A stretch of DNA of 64,000 nucleotides, taken from contig NZ_CP091036.1 of assembly GCF_021535135.1 (NCBI RefSeq), positions 868,001 through 932,000 of the forward strand, in the 5' to 3' direction. The position numbers and the translations under genes were made by a program. The notes under the pieces are model-generated. The model was not told the origin of the DNA and did no database searches. It worked only from the letters and a program-made list of their open reading frames with translations. The stretch comes from Antarcticibacterium sp. 1MA-6-2 (GTDB lineage Bacteria; Bacteroidota; Bacteroidia; Flavobacteriales; Flavobacteriaceae). This document shows, one piece after another, positions 37,014 to 48,176 of the stretch (positions are counted from its first letter, which is position 1; each line of letters opens with the position of its first letter).

Positions 37014-38291
37014 TCACAATTTTTCTTCTTCCGCAGAATTTAATATCCAGTTTCTAGCAAATGCAATTATAAACAATATTATTAATCCGATAATTAATGT
37101 GATTTTTTTTGGAATACCTATATAGAACAAAATAAAAGAAACCAGTAATGTGTTAATAATGTTCAGTATCCAGAAATAGGATTCGCAAATTATTTTTAAA
37201 TTTTCAATTCTCGAAGAGATCCGCTGTTTAATACTTTGAAATGTATTTAATTCTTCTGGATATTTTATGAAAAATTTATTCCTTTTTAATTCGTCATAAT
37301 CCTTATCAGACAAGATACTTACATACTTGAGGTCTTTAAAATTTATTCGAAGAAGAACCGTTAAATATGCAGATGTAATAACGATGATGATAAGTAACAC
37401 TATCAAAAAAGCATCATTAGCTTTAATCCTATCCATAGCAAATAATGTAGATGCCACAACCAATGGAAGTCCAATTATTTTTTGAGTTACATTTTTCAAA
37501 ATTTCAGATACCTCTTTAAAATATTTTGATTTGAATTCATCGTAGTCCCTTCGGATGTGATCGATAGATAGATTATTGAGATAGATCTCAAAATTTAAAT
37601 ACGCTGTTTCAATAACATTATCTAAATTCAGAAATAATTTGACAATTCTTTCATCCTTAGAGGTGCGTGATGCTTGTTCAATTAAAGCACTTTTTAAAAA
37701 TTTGGGAAGATGTCCTAATTGATCTAAAAAACAATACTCGAATTTTTGTAGAGTTTTGTTATAATCTATGGTCGTATTTAGCGGGGGTATCTTGTTGTTA
37801 TATTCTATAACTACCCTACCTTTTTCAGTAGGACTGGTAAAGACCATTCTTCTACTTGCTGTATTAACAGAATCAACAAAATGAAAAGCAGCTTCCTGAT
37901 CTTGATCTTGGTCTTCCAGAAAATCAATAAATTTTGAGAACGTTATAGCATTAGAAAAGAAATAATTATCATTTTCTTGTTGAAAATTTATATAAGTCTG
38001 ATTCTGTATTAATGATAAAGGAAGATTTGGTGAATTAATGATAAGAGTATCTTTTTTTAAGTCAACTACACTCCGTTTAAGATAGTCATTGGAATTTAAA
38101 AATACGTTAAATGGCAAGCTAATTATATCAAGTCGTATCTCCTTATCACGAACGGTTTCTGATTTTCCTCCAATTTTTTCTATAGATTGAGTTATTTTTC
38201 CATTGACTTCAAAAATCATCGTGCTATCGGAAAATTCTAGACCGAAGTCTTTCCATAGACTATATATGATCTTTTGACTAATTAGAGTCAT
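37014..38291 (-). CDS. Membrane protein of the defence operon (unknown family)
   Basis: 425 residues. The N-terminal ~250 residues look soluble. Two membrane helices follow near 275-320 (GLPLVVASTLFAMDR; AFLIVLLIIIVITSAYLTVL), then a charged loop (KDYDELKRNKFFIKYPEELN), and two more near 370-415 (YFWILNIINTLLVSFILFYI; ITLIIGLIILFIIAFARNWI). I recognise no family. It overlaps the NdpA-like gene by 14 bp, so the pair is made together. A soluble nucleic-acid-binding partner plus a multi-pass membrane effector is a common abortive-infection arrangement (inference). Confidence 0.7.
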   Translation of the reverse strand: MTLISQKIIYSLWKDFGLEFSDSTMIFEVNGKITQSIEKIGGKSETVRDKEIRLDIISLPFNVFLNSNDYLKRSVVDLKKDTLIINSPNLPLSLIQNQTYINFQQENDNYFFSNAITFSKFIDFLEDQDQDQEAAFHFVDSVNTASRRMVFTSPTEKGRVVIEYNNKIPPLNTTIDYNKTLQKFEYCFLDQLGHLPKFLKSALIEQASRTSKDERIVKLFLNLDNVIETAYLNFEIYLNNLSIDHIRRDYDEFKSKYFKEVSEILKNVTQKIIGLPLVVASTLFAMDRIKANDAFLIVLLIIIVITSAYLTVLLRINFKDLKYVSILSDKDYDELKRNKFFIKYPEELNTFQSIKQRISSRIENLKIICESYFWILNIINTLLVSFILFYIGIPKKITLIIGLIILFIIAFARNWILNSAEEEKL

Positions 38292-39300
38292 TTCTTTCCA
38301 TTTCTTGTCTTAAGGCTTCTGCAAACTTATGGGAATCTATAATCACCAAGTTTTTATCTTTCTTATCTACTCTAACCTTTTCTCTATATTCCCCTCGTGG
38401 AAATTTTAAACTAACACCATCCCTCTCAATTTCCAAAGTTGTAAACTGACGAAGTTTCTTTTGATTGTATTTGAACTCTGTATCAATAATCAAATTGTTG
38501 TTTTGAGCATATTCGCTAATAATTTCGGGATCACCATAATATTTTTCACTAAGATTACTAATGTTAATGGTTTTATTTGGGCTTGCCTTTATGTCGCTGT
38601 ATATCTTATCCCTAAATACCTGAAGATCATATTCTCTACCAGTATTATCATCAATAGGCCGCTCTAATTGAGTAATAATGTCGTATAACGTTTGAGTATA
38701 TTCCGAACTACTTTCCAACTTATCAATAGAAATCCAGTTCTTAAAATAATCAGAAACATTATTCTGTTTAAAACGGGTAAATGAAAGATAGTTTTTATCT
38801 TCCTCATTTAGCCTGTTTTCATTTATACGACAGGCCATTGCAAGATTTCGAGTATCTACGTATTCTACTAGTTTTATTTCAAAAGATTTTTTGGTTTTAG
38901 TAAGAATTTCCCCTTCTACATCACGTATTAGAAAAACACCTAAATAATTTATTTGTCTATCAATATATTCGGAAAAAACCAAGTAACCTCCTGTAGCCAT
39001 AGTTTTGTTCTTAATCAACTGCTCAAGATTACCCGTAACCTGCTTGGTAAAATTTATAAACTGATTAGATTTTCTTTCGGATCTACTGTATTCTAAATAT
39101 TTTTCTGGGAAGGTTTTACCCTCACTTTTATCAAAAATTGCGTGTGCTATTCCTGCTTTTGTATAATTTTTATTTAAAGCAGATATAAGCTTGAATGAGC
39201 GATCATTATTCTTTGTTAACTCATCAGAATAAATGGTTTTTGCCTCTTTGCTTTTGGCCTCCTTAAGAAGTTCGTGAATAATTATTTTTGATAATTCCAT
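38278..39300 (-). CDS. NdpA/NA37-like nucleoid-associated protein
   Basis: 340 residues. Features recalling the 37-kDa nucleoid-associated family: AGIAHAIFDKSEGKTFPEKY, KKSFEIKLVEYVDTRNLAMA, GGYLVFSEYID and NYLGVFLIRDVEGE near the middle, and a C-terminal domain (FKYNQKKLRQFTTLEIERDG; VRVDKKDKNLVIIDSHKFAE). NdpA proteins bind DNA and are found in several defence loci. Here it is followed by the membrane protein with a 14-bp overlap. The family call is moderate; the pairing is seen directly. Confidence 0.6.
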   Translation of the reverse strand: MELSKIIIHELLKEAKSKEAKTIYSDELTKNNDRSFKLISALNKNYTKAGIAHAIFDKSEGKTFPEKYLEYSRSERKSNQFINFTKQVTGNLEQLIKNKTMATGGYLVFSEYIDRQINYLGVFLIRDVEGEILTKTKKSFEIKLVEYVDTRNLAMACRINENRLNEEDKNYLSFTRFKQNNVSDYFKNWISIDKLESSSEYTQTLYDIITQLERPIDDNTGREYDLQVFRDKIYSDIKASPNKTINISNLSEKYYGDPEIISEYAQNNNLIIDTEFKYNQKKLRQFTTLEIERDGVSLKFPRGEYREKVRVDKKDKNLVIIDSHKFAEALRQEMERNDSN

Positions 39301-39356
39301 ATATGACTCGTGTTAATATCTGTTTCTGTGGAGTATTGTGAATTTTGTTTGATTTT

Positions 39357-42300
39357 TTATCCTGCTCTATTCCTCTTAAAATTCTCCGCTTGTTCAAAGA
39401 TTTCTTCATAAACCTCATCCCGTTCTACGGGGGATAACCATGTTCGTCGAGCAATAATATAAGCCCAACTTTTAGGGCAGATTTAATGTCATTTCTTTTG
39501 CTCCAGTCCGGGAATTTTGCTTGTTCATCTACTAAATCTTTAATTGATTTTGAAAGATCGATGAGCTTGTTTTCAGGATATTGAAAGTCATATTTTATAC
39601 AAAGTTCTTTTAAAATATCATAGAAAGCTTTTTCCTCAAAATCAATCCCTAATTTTTCCCCGGCCGAAAATTCTTTCTGCACCTGCCAAATAAGATCTGT
39701 GAGCTGTTCAGCCATTTCTTCATACACCTCCCCCCGTAGCACATCTCCTTTTCGTTCATTGTATCGGGAGACTAGTCCTTCCATCTTTCTTGAAAAATCA
39801 ACCCCTTTTACCTTATTTACTTTTTTAATCTCCCCAATAGCCTTGGCCAGTAATTGCTGTAAAAGTTTGATTTTCGTATTGGGCAATTTAATCTTATCAA
39901 TTTTGGCCAAATAATCTTCATCAAAAATATCTTGCTGGCTGTTGGTTTCATCACCCATTTTAAAAATTTCTTCTACACCTTCGCTTGCCAGAGCATTTTT
40001 AATCATTTCCCTTACTTTGGCATTCATCTGTGCGGTATCGGGTGCATTTCCCTTGGTAAGCTTAAAAACTATAGACTTAACAGCTAAATAAAAATGAGTG
40101 TAATCCCGTTCTTCCTGTGTTAAATTTTCACTTCCCGCACAAATATCATAGGCAGCCTTCAAACGTTTCACCAAATCCATAAAACGGGTCTCCAGCTCCT
40201 TGGTTTGTTGTACGTATTCAACAGCTTGATTAAGGTTATTTAATTGGCTCAAAGGATTTCCCCGGAAATAATCTTCGCTATCAAATTTGTGAAATATCTT
40301 AGCCAGTAAATCCAGGTGATCTCTAACTATTTTCAGGGACTCTTTGATATCCTCAAAGTTTTGCCGCTCTCCCTTATTATACTTGGCAAGTGCTAAGTTC
40401 ATTTGTTTCTTAATGCCAATATAATCTACCACCAATCCCTTGTTTTTACCCTGAAATTTCCGGTTTACCCGGGAAATAGTCTGTATAAGGTTATGCTGCT
40501 GAATAGGCTTATCAATATAAATACTGTCTAAAAATGGAACATCGAAACCTATATGAGCCACATATCGACTACAATGGCAATTTTAAAATTTGACTTCTCG
40601 TTTTTAAATTGACGATCCAATTCTTTACGGTACTCTTTTGTCCCTAATAAGTTATACATTACTTTAGGATCGTCTTTCCCCCTTGTCATTATCATCTTTA
40701 TACGCTCAATAGGCTTGAGTTGCTTTTTATCTTTTTCCGTTAATTCGGCACCTTTCTCTGCCATTCTAACCTCCGCCCATCCAGGTCTTAATTCTATGAT
40801 GTTCTTATAAAGCGTATAAGCTATTTCGCGATTGCTACAGACAAAAATTGCTTTTCCTTTTACGGTAGCACCTTCCTTCAGCCTTTTCTCATAATGTTGG
40901 ACAAAATCTTCTGCAATAGCTTGTAAACGATCTGGATCACCTAAAATGGCGTTCATATTGGCCGATTGCTTTTTACTCTCTTCTACCTGGTACTCATTTG
41001 CACCTTCTTCCTCAGCGACCTGGTAATATTCTTCAATTTTCTTTAATTCCCTGTTTTCAAGGGCCACTTTGGCTGCTCTTCCTTCATATACAATTCGTAC
41101 TGTGATTTCATCTTTTACTGATTCTGTCATTGTGTATTCATCTACCACTTGTCCAAATACATCTAAAGTAGCATCGATGGGCGTACTTATGAAACCTACA
41201 AACGTAGCATTAGGCAAAGAATCGTGAAGGTATTTGGCAAAGCCAAAAGTTTTCTGCACCCCCTTTTCAGTGATTTTAATTTTTTGGTCAAGGTTCGTCT
41301 GGCTCCGGTGTGCTTCATCAGATATGCAAATAACATTGCTCCTATTGGTAAGCAATTCGGTATCTTCTGTAAATTTATGTATAGTGGTTAAGAACACGCC
41401 ACCACTTTCCCTGCCTCTTATTCGTTCCCTTAAATCTGCCCGGCTCTCTACGCTGGCAATAGCATCATCTCCAATAAAGGCTTTGGCATTGGTAAATTGC
41501 CCTGTAAGCTGGTCATCCAAATCGGTTCGATCAGTAATCAGGATAATGGTGGGGCTTTCAAAATGATCACTTTTCATTAAAAGCCGGGTCAAGAAAAGCA
41601 TTGTGAAACTTTTACCTGAGCCAGTTGCTCCAAAATAGGTTCCTCCTTTTCCATTTCCGCTTGGTTTTTGAGCTTTCTGGATATTTTCAAATAAAGCCCG
41701 CGCCGCATAATATTGAGGATAGCGGCACACAATCTTTTCATCTTTTTTGGAACTGTCCGGTAAATAAATAAAGTTTTTAATGACATCGCGAATGTGATCT
41801 TGCTGAAGCATTCCCTGAATAAGCGTAAACATACTATCAAAACCATCAACGTCTTTTGCCAATCCTGCGATTCTGCGCCAGGCATAGAAGAATTCGTAAG
41901 GCGCAAAAAAAGAACCTGATTTGGTATTTACGCCATCGCTGATCACACAAAATGCATTATACTTAAAAAGTTCCGGTATGTCCCTTTGGTAACGCACGGT
42001 CAACTGAATATAGGCGTCATGAATTGTGGTGTTTTCCTGAATCGCAGTTTTAAATTCAAAAACAACCACAGGAATGCCATTAATATATAAAATCCCATCA
42101 GGAATACGGTTTTGGGTTCCGGTGATTTCAAGCTGATTAACAAATTTATAGGTGTTCTGGTTTTCTTTTGAATAATCAATTAAATAAATCCAGATATCTT
42201 TTTGGGAACGGTCTTCCCGCTTTAAAGAAAAACCATCGGAGAGCATTCGCATAAACTCTTTATTGCTTTCATAAAGATCTGAAGCCGGAAGAGTTTTGAG

Positions 42301-42498
42301 TTTAAGAATAATGGATTCCACTTCATTTTTGGTGATACAGTTCTTCCGATACCTTGCCAACAGAAATTCCCGAAGGTCACTTTCAATGAGCACTTCATCT
42401 TCCTTTCGTGATATGCTACCTCCTAATTGATGCTTATAACCTTCTTGTTCCAACTGTGTGGCAAAAACGGCTTCCAATTGTGCTTCGGTAAATTTCAT
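39357..42498 (-). pseudogene. hsdR: Type I restriction endonuclease subunit R (two frame breaks)
   Basis: About 1045 residues after repair. N-terminal nuclease domain with GIPVVVFEFKTA (PD-ExK: E and K visible); Walker A GATGSGKSFTMLFLTRLL; SF2 helicase motif II CISDEAHRSQTN; motif III FVGFISTPID; motif VI HNLIQTISRVNRKFQG. Breaks: at about 40555 CTCATATAGGT replaces CTCACCGGT of the conserved WLTGFDVP, and at the end a C-run loss near 39432 hides the tail VERDEVYEEIFEQAENFKRN. HsdR cuts unmodified DNA after ATP-driven translocation with HsdM and HsdS. Its ATG overlaps the stop of the AlbA_2 gene (ATGA). Confidence 0.9.
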
Positions 42499-43864
42499 TC
42501 CTGTTTTGCTTTTCTTCCTTTCTCAGTTAGTCTATACTTCTGTTTACTGCTTTTTGGCTTATCAGCTATTGTTAGCTCTACAAAACCATTTTCTATAGCT
42601 AGGTACTAAATAATTGATTCTAAAATTTTCCCTATCCGAAAGTCCTAAGTGGTTTTGCAACACGGTTCTACTGTGTTCCCCCCTAAAAATATTTAAAAGG
42701 TCCTGTACTTGCGGGGTGACTTGCGGGGTGACTTGCGGGGTGACTTGCGGGGTGACTTGCGGGGTGACTTGCGGGGTATCAGATTGGACAGCTTCTGCCG
42801 AAGGCAGAACCATCCTTAAAAAATTCTCAGAAAAATTAAAGCTATTTGTTTCATAATATTCCAATATTCTTGGAATGCCTGAACCTAATTGCTCCACCAG
42901 GTCCAAATCTTTATAAATACGCATAAGCTCCTTGTTCCTGGGGATGGAAAAACCTTCAAAAAATTCGCTTTTACTTAAACCGTCCGGCAGGGAACCTGCG
43001 GATGTAATCTCTATTCGATCATTGAAAATCTCAAATTTTGGGGCTATTTCGCGCGTATAGTCATTATGTACAAAGGCATTAATAATTGCTTCCCGAAGCG
43101 CAATGGCATTCCAAAGACGATGTTCTTTTCGTTCTTTGTGAGTAATTTGTGTGATCGTCCGGTTTTCCAGGTTCATTTTATCCAATACACTTTTTGTAGC
43201 TTTTACAAGCGAACAATAGCCATATTCGTTACTTTCCATTAAGTCAACACGTGTTTCGCCTTTATATTTAGCAACCTTTACAGAAACATTATTATCATCG
43301 GCCAACAAATAAGCTGCGTAATTCAAATCACCTGCCGTGGTAGTAAGCTCTAAATTTTTCCTGAACTGTTTGTTAAGGGGTTTTTGTTTTTCCTGATAGT
43401 AAATGTGAAGCTGCTCGAACCGTAAGTCCTGACGGTGTGACTTTATTTTTCCAATGGAATTTCGAGTACGCGAGGCAAAAAGTTCTTCAATGAGTTTTTG
43501 CGACATTGGTTCTGCTGCAGAACCCAGACGTATAAAACAGCCTTTTTCACTCATCCCATACTTTTTGAGATGGTACGGTTTCTCAGAACCGCTGGCCACA
43601 ATAATCTTTAGAATTTCCTTTCCATTTCTTTCTTCGCTTACAATATCAAAAAGACCGAGGGCAGAAGGGCGAATATTGTTTTTTAACTAGGTCTTTTATT
43701 TTTAACTGGTCGCCATCGGCATCCTGAACACCAACTATTTTGCCTTCTTTATCTATGCCTATATAGATTATGCCGCCTTCTCTGTAATTCAAAAAAGCTA
43801 CAACTTCCTTCTCCAGGCCTTCGGAAAGTTCCCGTTTATATTCTATGCGATTGGTTTCGGGCAT
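42495..43864 (-). pseudogene. AlbA_2-domain (Schlafen-like) HTH/ATP-binding protein in the hsd operon (two frame breaks)
   Basis: The N-terminus (TNRIEYKRELSEGLEKEVVA; LNYREGGIIYIGIDKEGKIV) is an AlbA_2 domain. After a one-base loss in an A run near 43685 come NIRPSALGLFDIVSEERNG, ALREAIINAFVHNDYTREI (HATPase-like AAA_4/HTH region), and RNKELMRIYKDLDLVEQLG. Six TPQV repeats follow, then a winged helix. The last break (CCTAGCT for CCGGCT near 42602) hides IENGFVELTIADKPKSSKQK and the stop overlapping hsdR. AlbA_2 proteins occur inside many type I loci and are thought to modulate restriction or sense stress. About 455 residues repaired. Confidence 0.75.
42707..42778 (-). repeat. 12-bp tandem repeat coding six TPQV units
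   Basis: Six copies of a 12-bp unit (forward strand ACTTGCGGGGTG) encode TPQV repeats. In-frame 12-bp units can vary in number by slippage and change linker length without breaking the frame. Confidence 0.85.
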
Positions 43865-43898
43865 TATCTAATTCTCGTAATATTTTAGTTTTCTTTTA

Positions 43899-46800
43899 TT
43901 AAATGCTAAGCATTGTACCCTCTAAGACTTTTACAATGCTTTCATTGATAGCAGGATTTTCTATAGCTCCTGATTTAAAACTAAAGGTGTTATTATTTTC
44001 TTTGTCTAATTCAACATAAATAACCTGTTCCGCATCAGCTACTACTGCTAGGTTTGGATTATGGGTAACTAAAATTATTTGTCGCCTGCATTTTGCTTTT
44101 TTAATGAATGGAACTAAAATATTAGCCACACTATTATTATCTAAATTGTCCTCTGGTTGGTCAATAATTAGAGGTATATCATTATTGTCTAATAGTAAGT
44201 AGAAAATTAAAAGTAATGCTCCTTTTTCTCCAGGAGACAATAGTTCTAACCTTTTTTCTCCCTGTCTTAACTCATAGTTGTAATCTAAAAAATCTAAAGA
44301 AAATAGATAATCATAGAATTCGGTTACTTCTGTAACCTGATTCTCTATAAAAGCTTGTTGTGTAGGCTCTTGCCTTAAATCTTCAAATAGAGCCTTAACA
44401 ATATCCTTTAGGAATTCTTTTAATGAATTAAATTCATTAAAATCTCTATTTTCTAAAATTTTTTGTATTTGAATGTCCGCATTCTCTTTACCATAAAAAG
44501 TTCCAACTTTATTAAGTGAAATGTAATTCAAGAACTTACTAACAAAGTTGGCTTTTACGCCAAAAGAGGCTTCAATATTAATCCTGTACTGATCTAATAA
44601 ATCACCATTCTCTGAAATAATATCGTCAATTTTCGTTTTCACCTCGATATATACATCCAAGACAACTTTCATTTTATCAAAAATCAACTTTGAGATTTCT
44701 AATCTTTGAGTTCTTAGAACGTCTATATCACTTTTTAGAGTTTCATCAACATACTTTAGTTCCTTTTCGAAATATTTTAAAGTATTTGGTGTATTTTCAT
44801 TTCCTATTATATTATCTTTTTTCCCTTGCCAGTTCTTTGTATCAATCAAATACTGCTGGTACTTCTTTTCCTCTTCACCAAGACCTTTTTGGATTGTATT
44901 AAGGGCCTCTTTTTTTGTTTCAATAGATTATTAAATGAAATAAAATTAGGTGTTGTCGGTGCTTCTTCACCCAATTTTATCTTTACCTCTTTTAAAGTTG
45001 ATTCTTTGTTAGAAATAACTAGGTCAAGAGTGGAGTAATTAAATCGATATTTAACAACTTCATCTATCTCTATATTATACTTTGATAAAGGTTCTTTATT
45101 AGTTTCTTTAAAAAAGTCTAAGTCTTCTTCTTTTCCTTTTATTAATTGCTTAATTCTTTTTAAATCATTAATTTCAGTTAACAATAATTGCTTTTTTTGA
45201 GTTTCGTTAGATATATCTTGTTCTAACTTCTCAATACTATTTTTAATTTCAGCTATTTTGTTATTTACCTCCTCATTTTTCTTAGCAATTTCTAGGTCTT
45301 CATTGGGATTGGGAACAGCAATAGGTTCTACCAAAGCAGTCAATTCCTCCTTTTTCTTTGCTATTTGGGCAATTATGTTATTTTTATACGAAGTGTTAAG
45401 CTTTTTCTCCTTTTCGAAAATTGTAGAATTAATTGGTTGCAATCTATCTTTCAGATTGTTTATCTCGTGGTTTATTAATTCCTTTTTGCTATTAATTAAT
45501 TCTTCAAAAGAAGTATAACCAACTTTGTCATCTTCACTTAGATGAGTAAATACAACATTTTCGATTTCTTTTCGAAATTCTTCAATTGAGCTTATTTCAT
45601 TGGTTAACCTCTCAAAATAACCTTGTGGTAAATATTTAACGAGTTCTAATTCTCCATTAACCGATGAATCTCCTAGATTTTTATGATTTGAACTTTCACT
45701 TTCCCAGGTTATGGTTGCTTCAAAATTTTTAGCGTGTTTTCCATCTCTAAATTTATTCTTATGTAAGAATGAAAAATCATCTTGATTTTTATAATTCCCA
45801 CAAAGAGCAATAATATCTGCCAATGCACTTTTTCCACTGCCTTTATTACCTATGATAGCGACCAATTCTGGATTAAGGGGTATTTCCAAATCTTGAAACA
45901 ATTACCATATTGTCCAGTATAGCTGGATATTTGATTAATCTTTACCTTTTTTAAATATTTGGTTCTGTTTAATTTTACTCTATCTAATATTTCTGGTTCT
46001 TTACCAGTTCTTACTCTATCAATTGGTTCAATATAAAGGTGCTTTAAACCTTTAATTGAGGGGTCGCCTTTTATGTAACTAAACTTGCTGCCGATTTTTT
46101 CAAGAGACTCTGAGTCAGATGTATTAATAACTGCAATACATTTATCTCCCCAACTAGAGTGATTGCCACTGCATATTCTTTTTAAGTCCTGATTTTTTGA
46201 GATTAATGAAATATCTACAATCCCAAAGTTATCATTAGAGTAAATTTCTTTTTTGTTACTATCCTGTAGTTCCTTCCAGAGTCCATCTGAATTTTCAATA
46301 TGGGGAAAAACAGGTATAAAATCCCAATCTTTCGACTTAGAAATTATATCCTTAGCGCCTAAAGAACTTGAATTTACTCTAGTTGTCCATTATTAAATCT
46401 TGTTGACGGAATATTAATAGCATCAAGAAACCTATCAATATATTCTTTCCAAGACAACTCACGTTTAATAGTTCTTCCATCTTCCTGAAACTCAAACTTC
46501 CTATTATTATTGGTTTCAGGATTGAAAACAATAATAATATGGCATCTATCATTTCCTCCTATTTCAATTCCTGGGAAAATAAATTTATCTGTATAAATTG
46601 AGTCTTGGTTCTCTGCTTTTCTCAATTTTAGATGAGATAAAATTTCTTCTATTCCCTCACCTGTATTATGATTGGCTAAAGAGATTACATCTGTATCATT
46701 ATAGTGTATAAAATGTTCAACAAATAATTTTGCATAATCATCATTACTTAAATCTTTATGATTTCCATTTATTTGTTGTTCGTTTAAACTTGTTAAGTCA

Positions 46801-46910
46801 CAAAGATTTGACAACTTTTCCCCAGAAAATTGCACTCCCGTATACCTTGTGTAATCTTTAGTACCTACTTGTAAGTCCCATTTACGCCATATTGAACCTT
46901 TATTTGTCAT
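43899..46910 (-). pseudogene. TrlF-like PHP/AAA ATPase within the type I locus (three frame breaks)
   Basis: About 1003 residues after repair. N-terminal PHP-like domain: WRKWDLQVGTKDY, where active PHP proteins have HxH, then ISLANHNTGEGIEEIL and FPGIEIGGNDRCHIIIVF. An AAA/SMC-type ATPase follows: Walker A IGNKGSGKSALADII, long coiled coil (LEIAKKNEEVNNKIAEIKNS and beyond), signature LLSPGEKGALLLIFYLLL, Walker B IPLIIDQPEDNLDN and ILVTHNPNLAVVAD. Breaks near 46380, 45905 (T run) and 44850 (A7 run) look like base losses. The PHP metal ligands seem partly lost, so its nuclease activity may be altered. It starts 3 bp after hsdS. Confidence 0.75.
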
Positions 46911-46913
46911 ATT

Positions 46914-48176
46914 TTAAATTTCTACTGATTCAGGTTTGATAATCTCTTCTACCGTACTCATTTTACTCAACAATATTAATTGTAGTTTCGCGAGGAGTTG
47001 AGATTTACGCATTATTTTTTCTTTGCGATTCATTATTTTAATAAACGGATGCTTTAAAATAGTTTCTTCACTTGGGACAACCATTTTCAGGTTTTCGATA
47101 ATATCTTTACTTAAATTTGGTTGCGCTCCACCAATCGCTACACTTACAATCTCATCTCTATTTACTCTGAGATAATAATAAATAAATGTGGATTTATATT
47201 CATTGTCACAGATAATGGCACAACAAGCTTGATTGGTTGTAGCAGGTATTTTTAAATATCCAACTTGACCTTTAGTATTACCTTGTCCATACATTGCCAC
47301 CAATACAGTATTTATTGGTAAAAGAGTTACGGAACAGTCCCCTAAAGCTAAATCTGAAATATATTCCTCTACTTCAATTAACACACTGTTATTAAGTTCC
47401 CCCGTTTTAATCCAAGGATGATCATTTGATGACCAGTATTCTTCCCTACCACGATTAGGAGTACTTCCACTCTTCATTTTTAATGCAAAGTCACCAATTG
47501 TTTTAACTTCCCACCCCTCCGGAATTTCATTATCCAGTTCCACATTATAACCCATTTTCCCACCGGAAGATTTATAAGGTTCACCTTCTTCATTAGGAAA
47601 CTCAAAATCTACAAACCAATGCCTATAAAGCGCCTGCGCAGTTTCTTCCAGTTTTTTGTTGAGTTGCTGATTTAGGGCGATGCGATTTTTTATTACATTA
47701 TATTCCCTTACAATTTCCCGCTGTTGTTCGATGGATGGTACGGGAAGTTCAAAAGCTAAAAAATCCTCCCATTCCAGGCTTCCTCTTACACCCCCAACAG
47801 CGTGAAAAGTCGCTTGCCTGTCAAATTCTGAGCGTGTAAACCACATCATCAAATATTGAGGTAATAAAACTTCAGTATCTATAATTTCAAATACTGGATA
47901 AGCTTGGGAAATAATAGCTTCTTCAATATCTTCAAGTAATGCCACTGGCATTTTACCATCTCTCCTCACCTGCATAATACTACAAGCAAATTGATTCTTA
48001 CGAATGATCTTATAGTTGCGCATATTTGTTCCAACCGTATTTGCAACCGAAGGAATAAAATCTTTCGATATGCTTAACCCTAGAAGCGTAGAAATTTCTA
48101 ACTCCTTGTTACGTTCATCAACCAGCTGTATGTAATTTCCAATAGGCCTATAGTTTGATCGCATAGCCCAGCTCAT
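46914..48176 (-). CDS. hsdS: Type I restriction-modification specificity subunit S
   Basis: 420 residues with two target-recognition domains and two conserved helices: FELPVPSIEQQREIVREYNV (first conserved region) followed by LNKKLEETAQALYRHWFVDF, and the second TRD from GWEVKTIGDFALKMKSGSTP to MVVPSEETILKHPFIKIMNR and a terminal helix. HsdS sets the recognition sequence for the HsdM/HsdR complex. The overlapping start at 48164 (MRSNYRPIG) is possible. It overlaps hsdM by 29 bp and the TrlF-like gene follows 3 bp later. Confidence 0.9.
   Translation of the reverse strand: MSWAMRSNYRPIGNYIQLVDERNKELEISTLLGLSISKDFIPSVANTVGTNMRNYKIIRKNQFACSIMQVRRDGKMPVALLEDIEEAIISQAYPVFEIIDTEVLLPQYLMMWFTRSEFDRQATFHAVGGVRGSLEWEDFLAFELPVPSIEQQREIVREYNVIKNRIALNQQLNKKLEETAQALYRHWFVDFEFPNEEGEPYKSSGGKMGYNVELDNEIPEGWEVKTIGDFALKMKSGSTPNRGREEYWSSNDHPWIKTGELNNSVLIEVEEYISDLALGDCSVTLLPINTVLVAMYGQGNTKGQVGYLKIPATTNQACCAIICDNEYKSTFIYYYLRVNRDEIVSVAIGGAQPNLSKDIIENLKMVVPSEETILKHPFIKIMNRKEKIMRKSQLLAKLQLILLSKMSTVEEIIKPESVEI

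Noticed and set aside
42614..42856. Forward frame with TCGV repeats
   Set aside because: Shadow of the 12-bp TPQV-coding repeat of the AlbA_2 gene.
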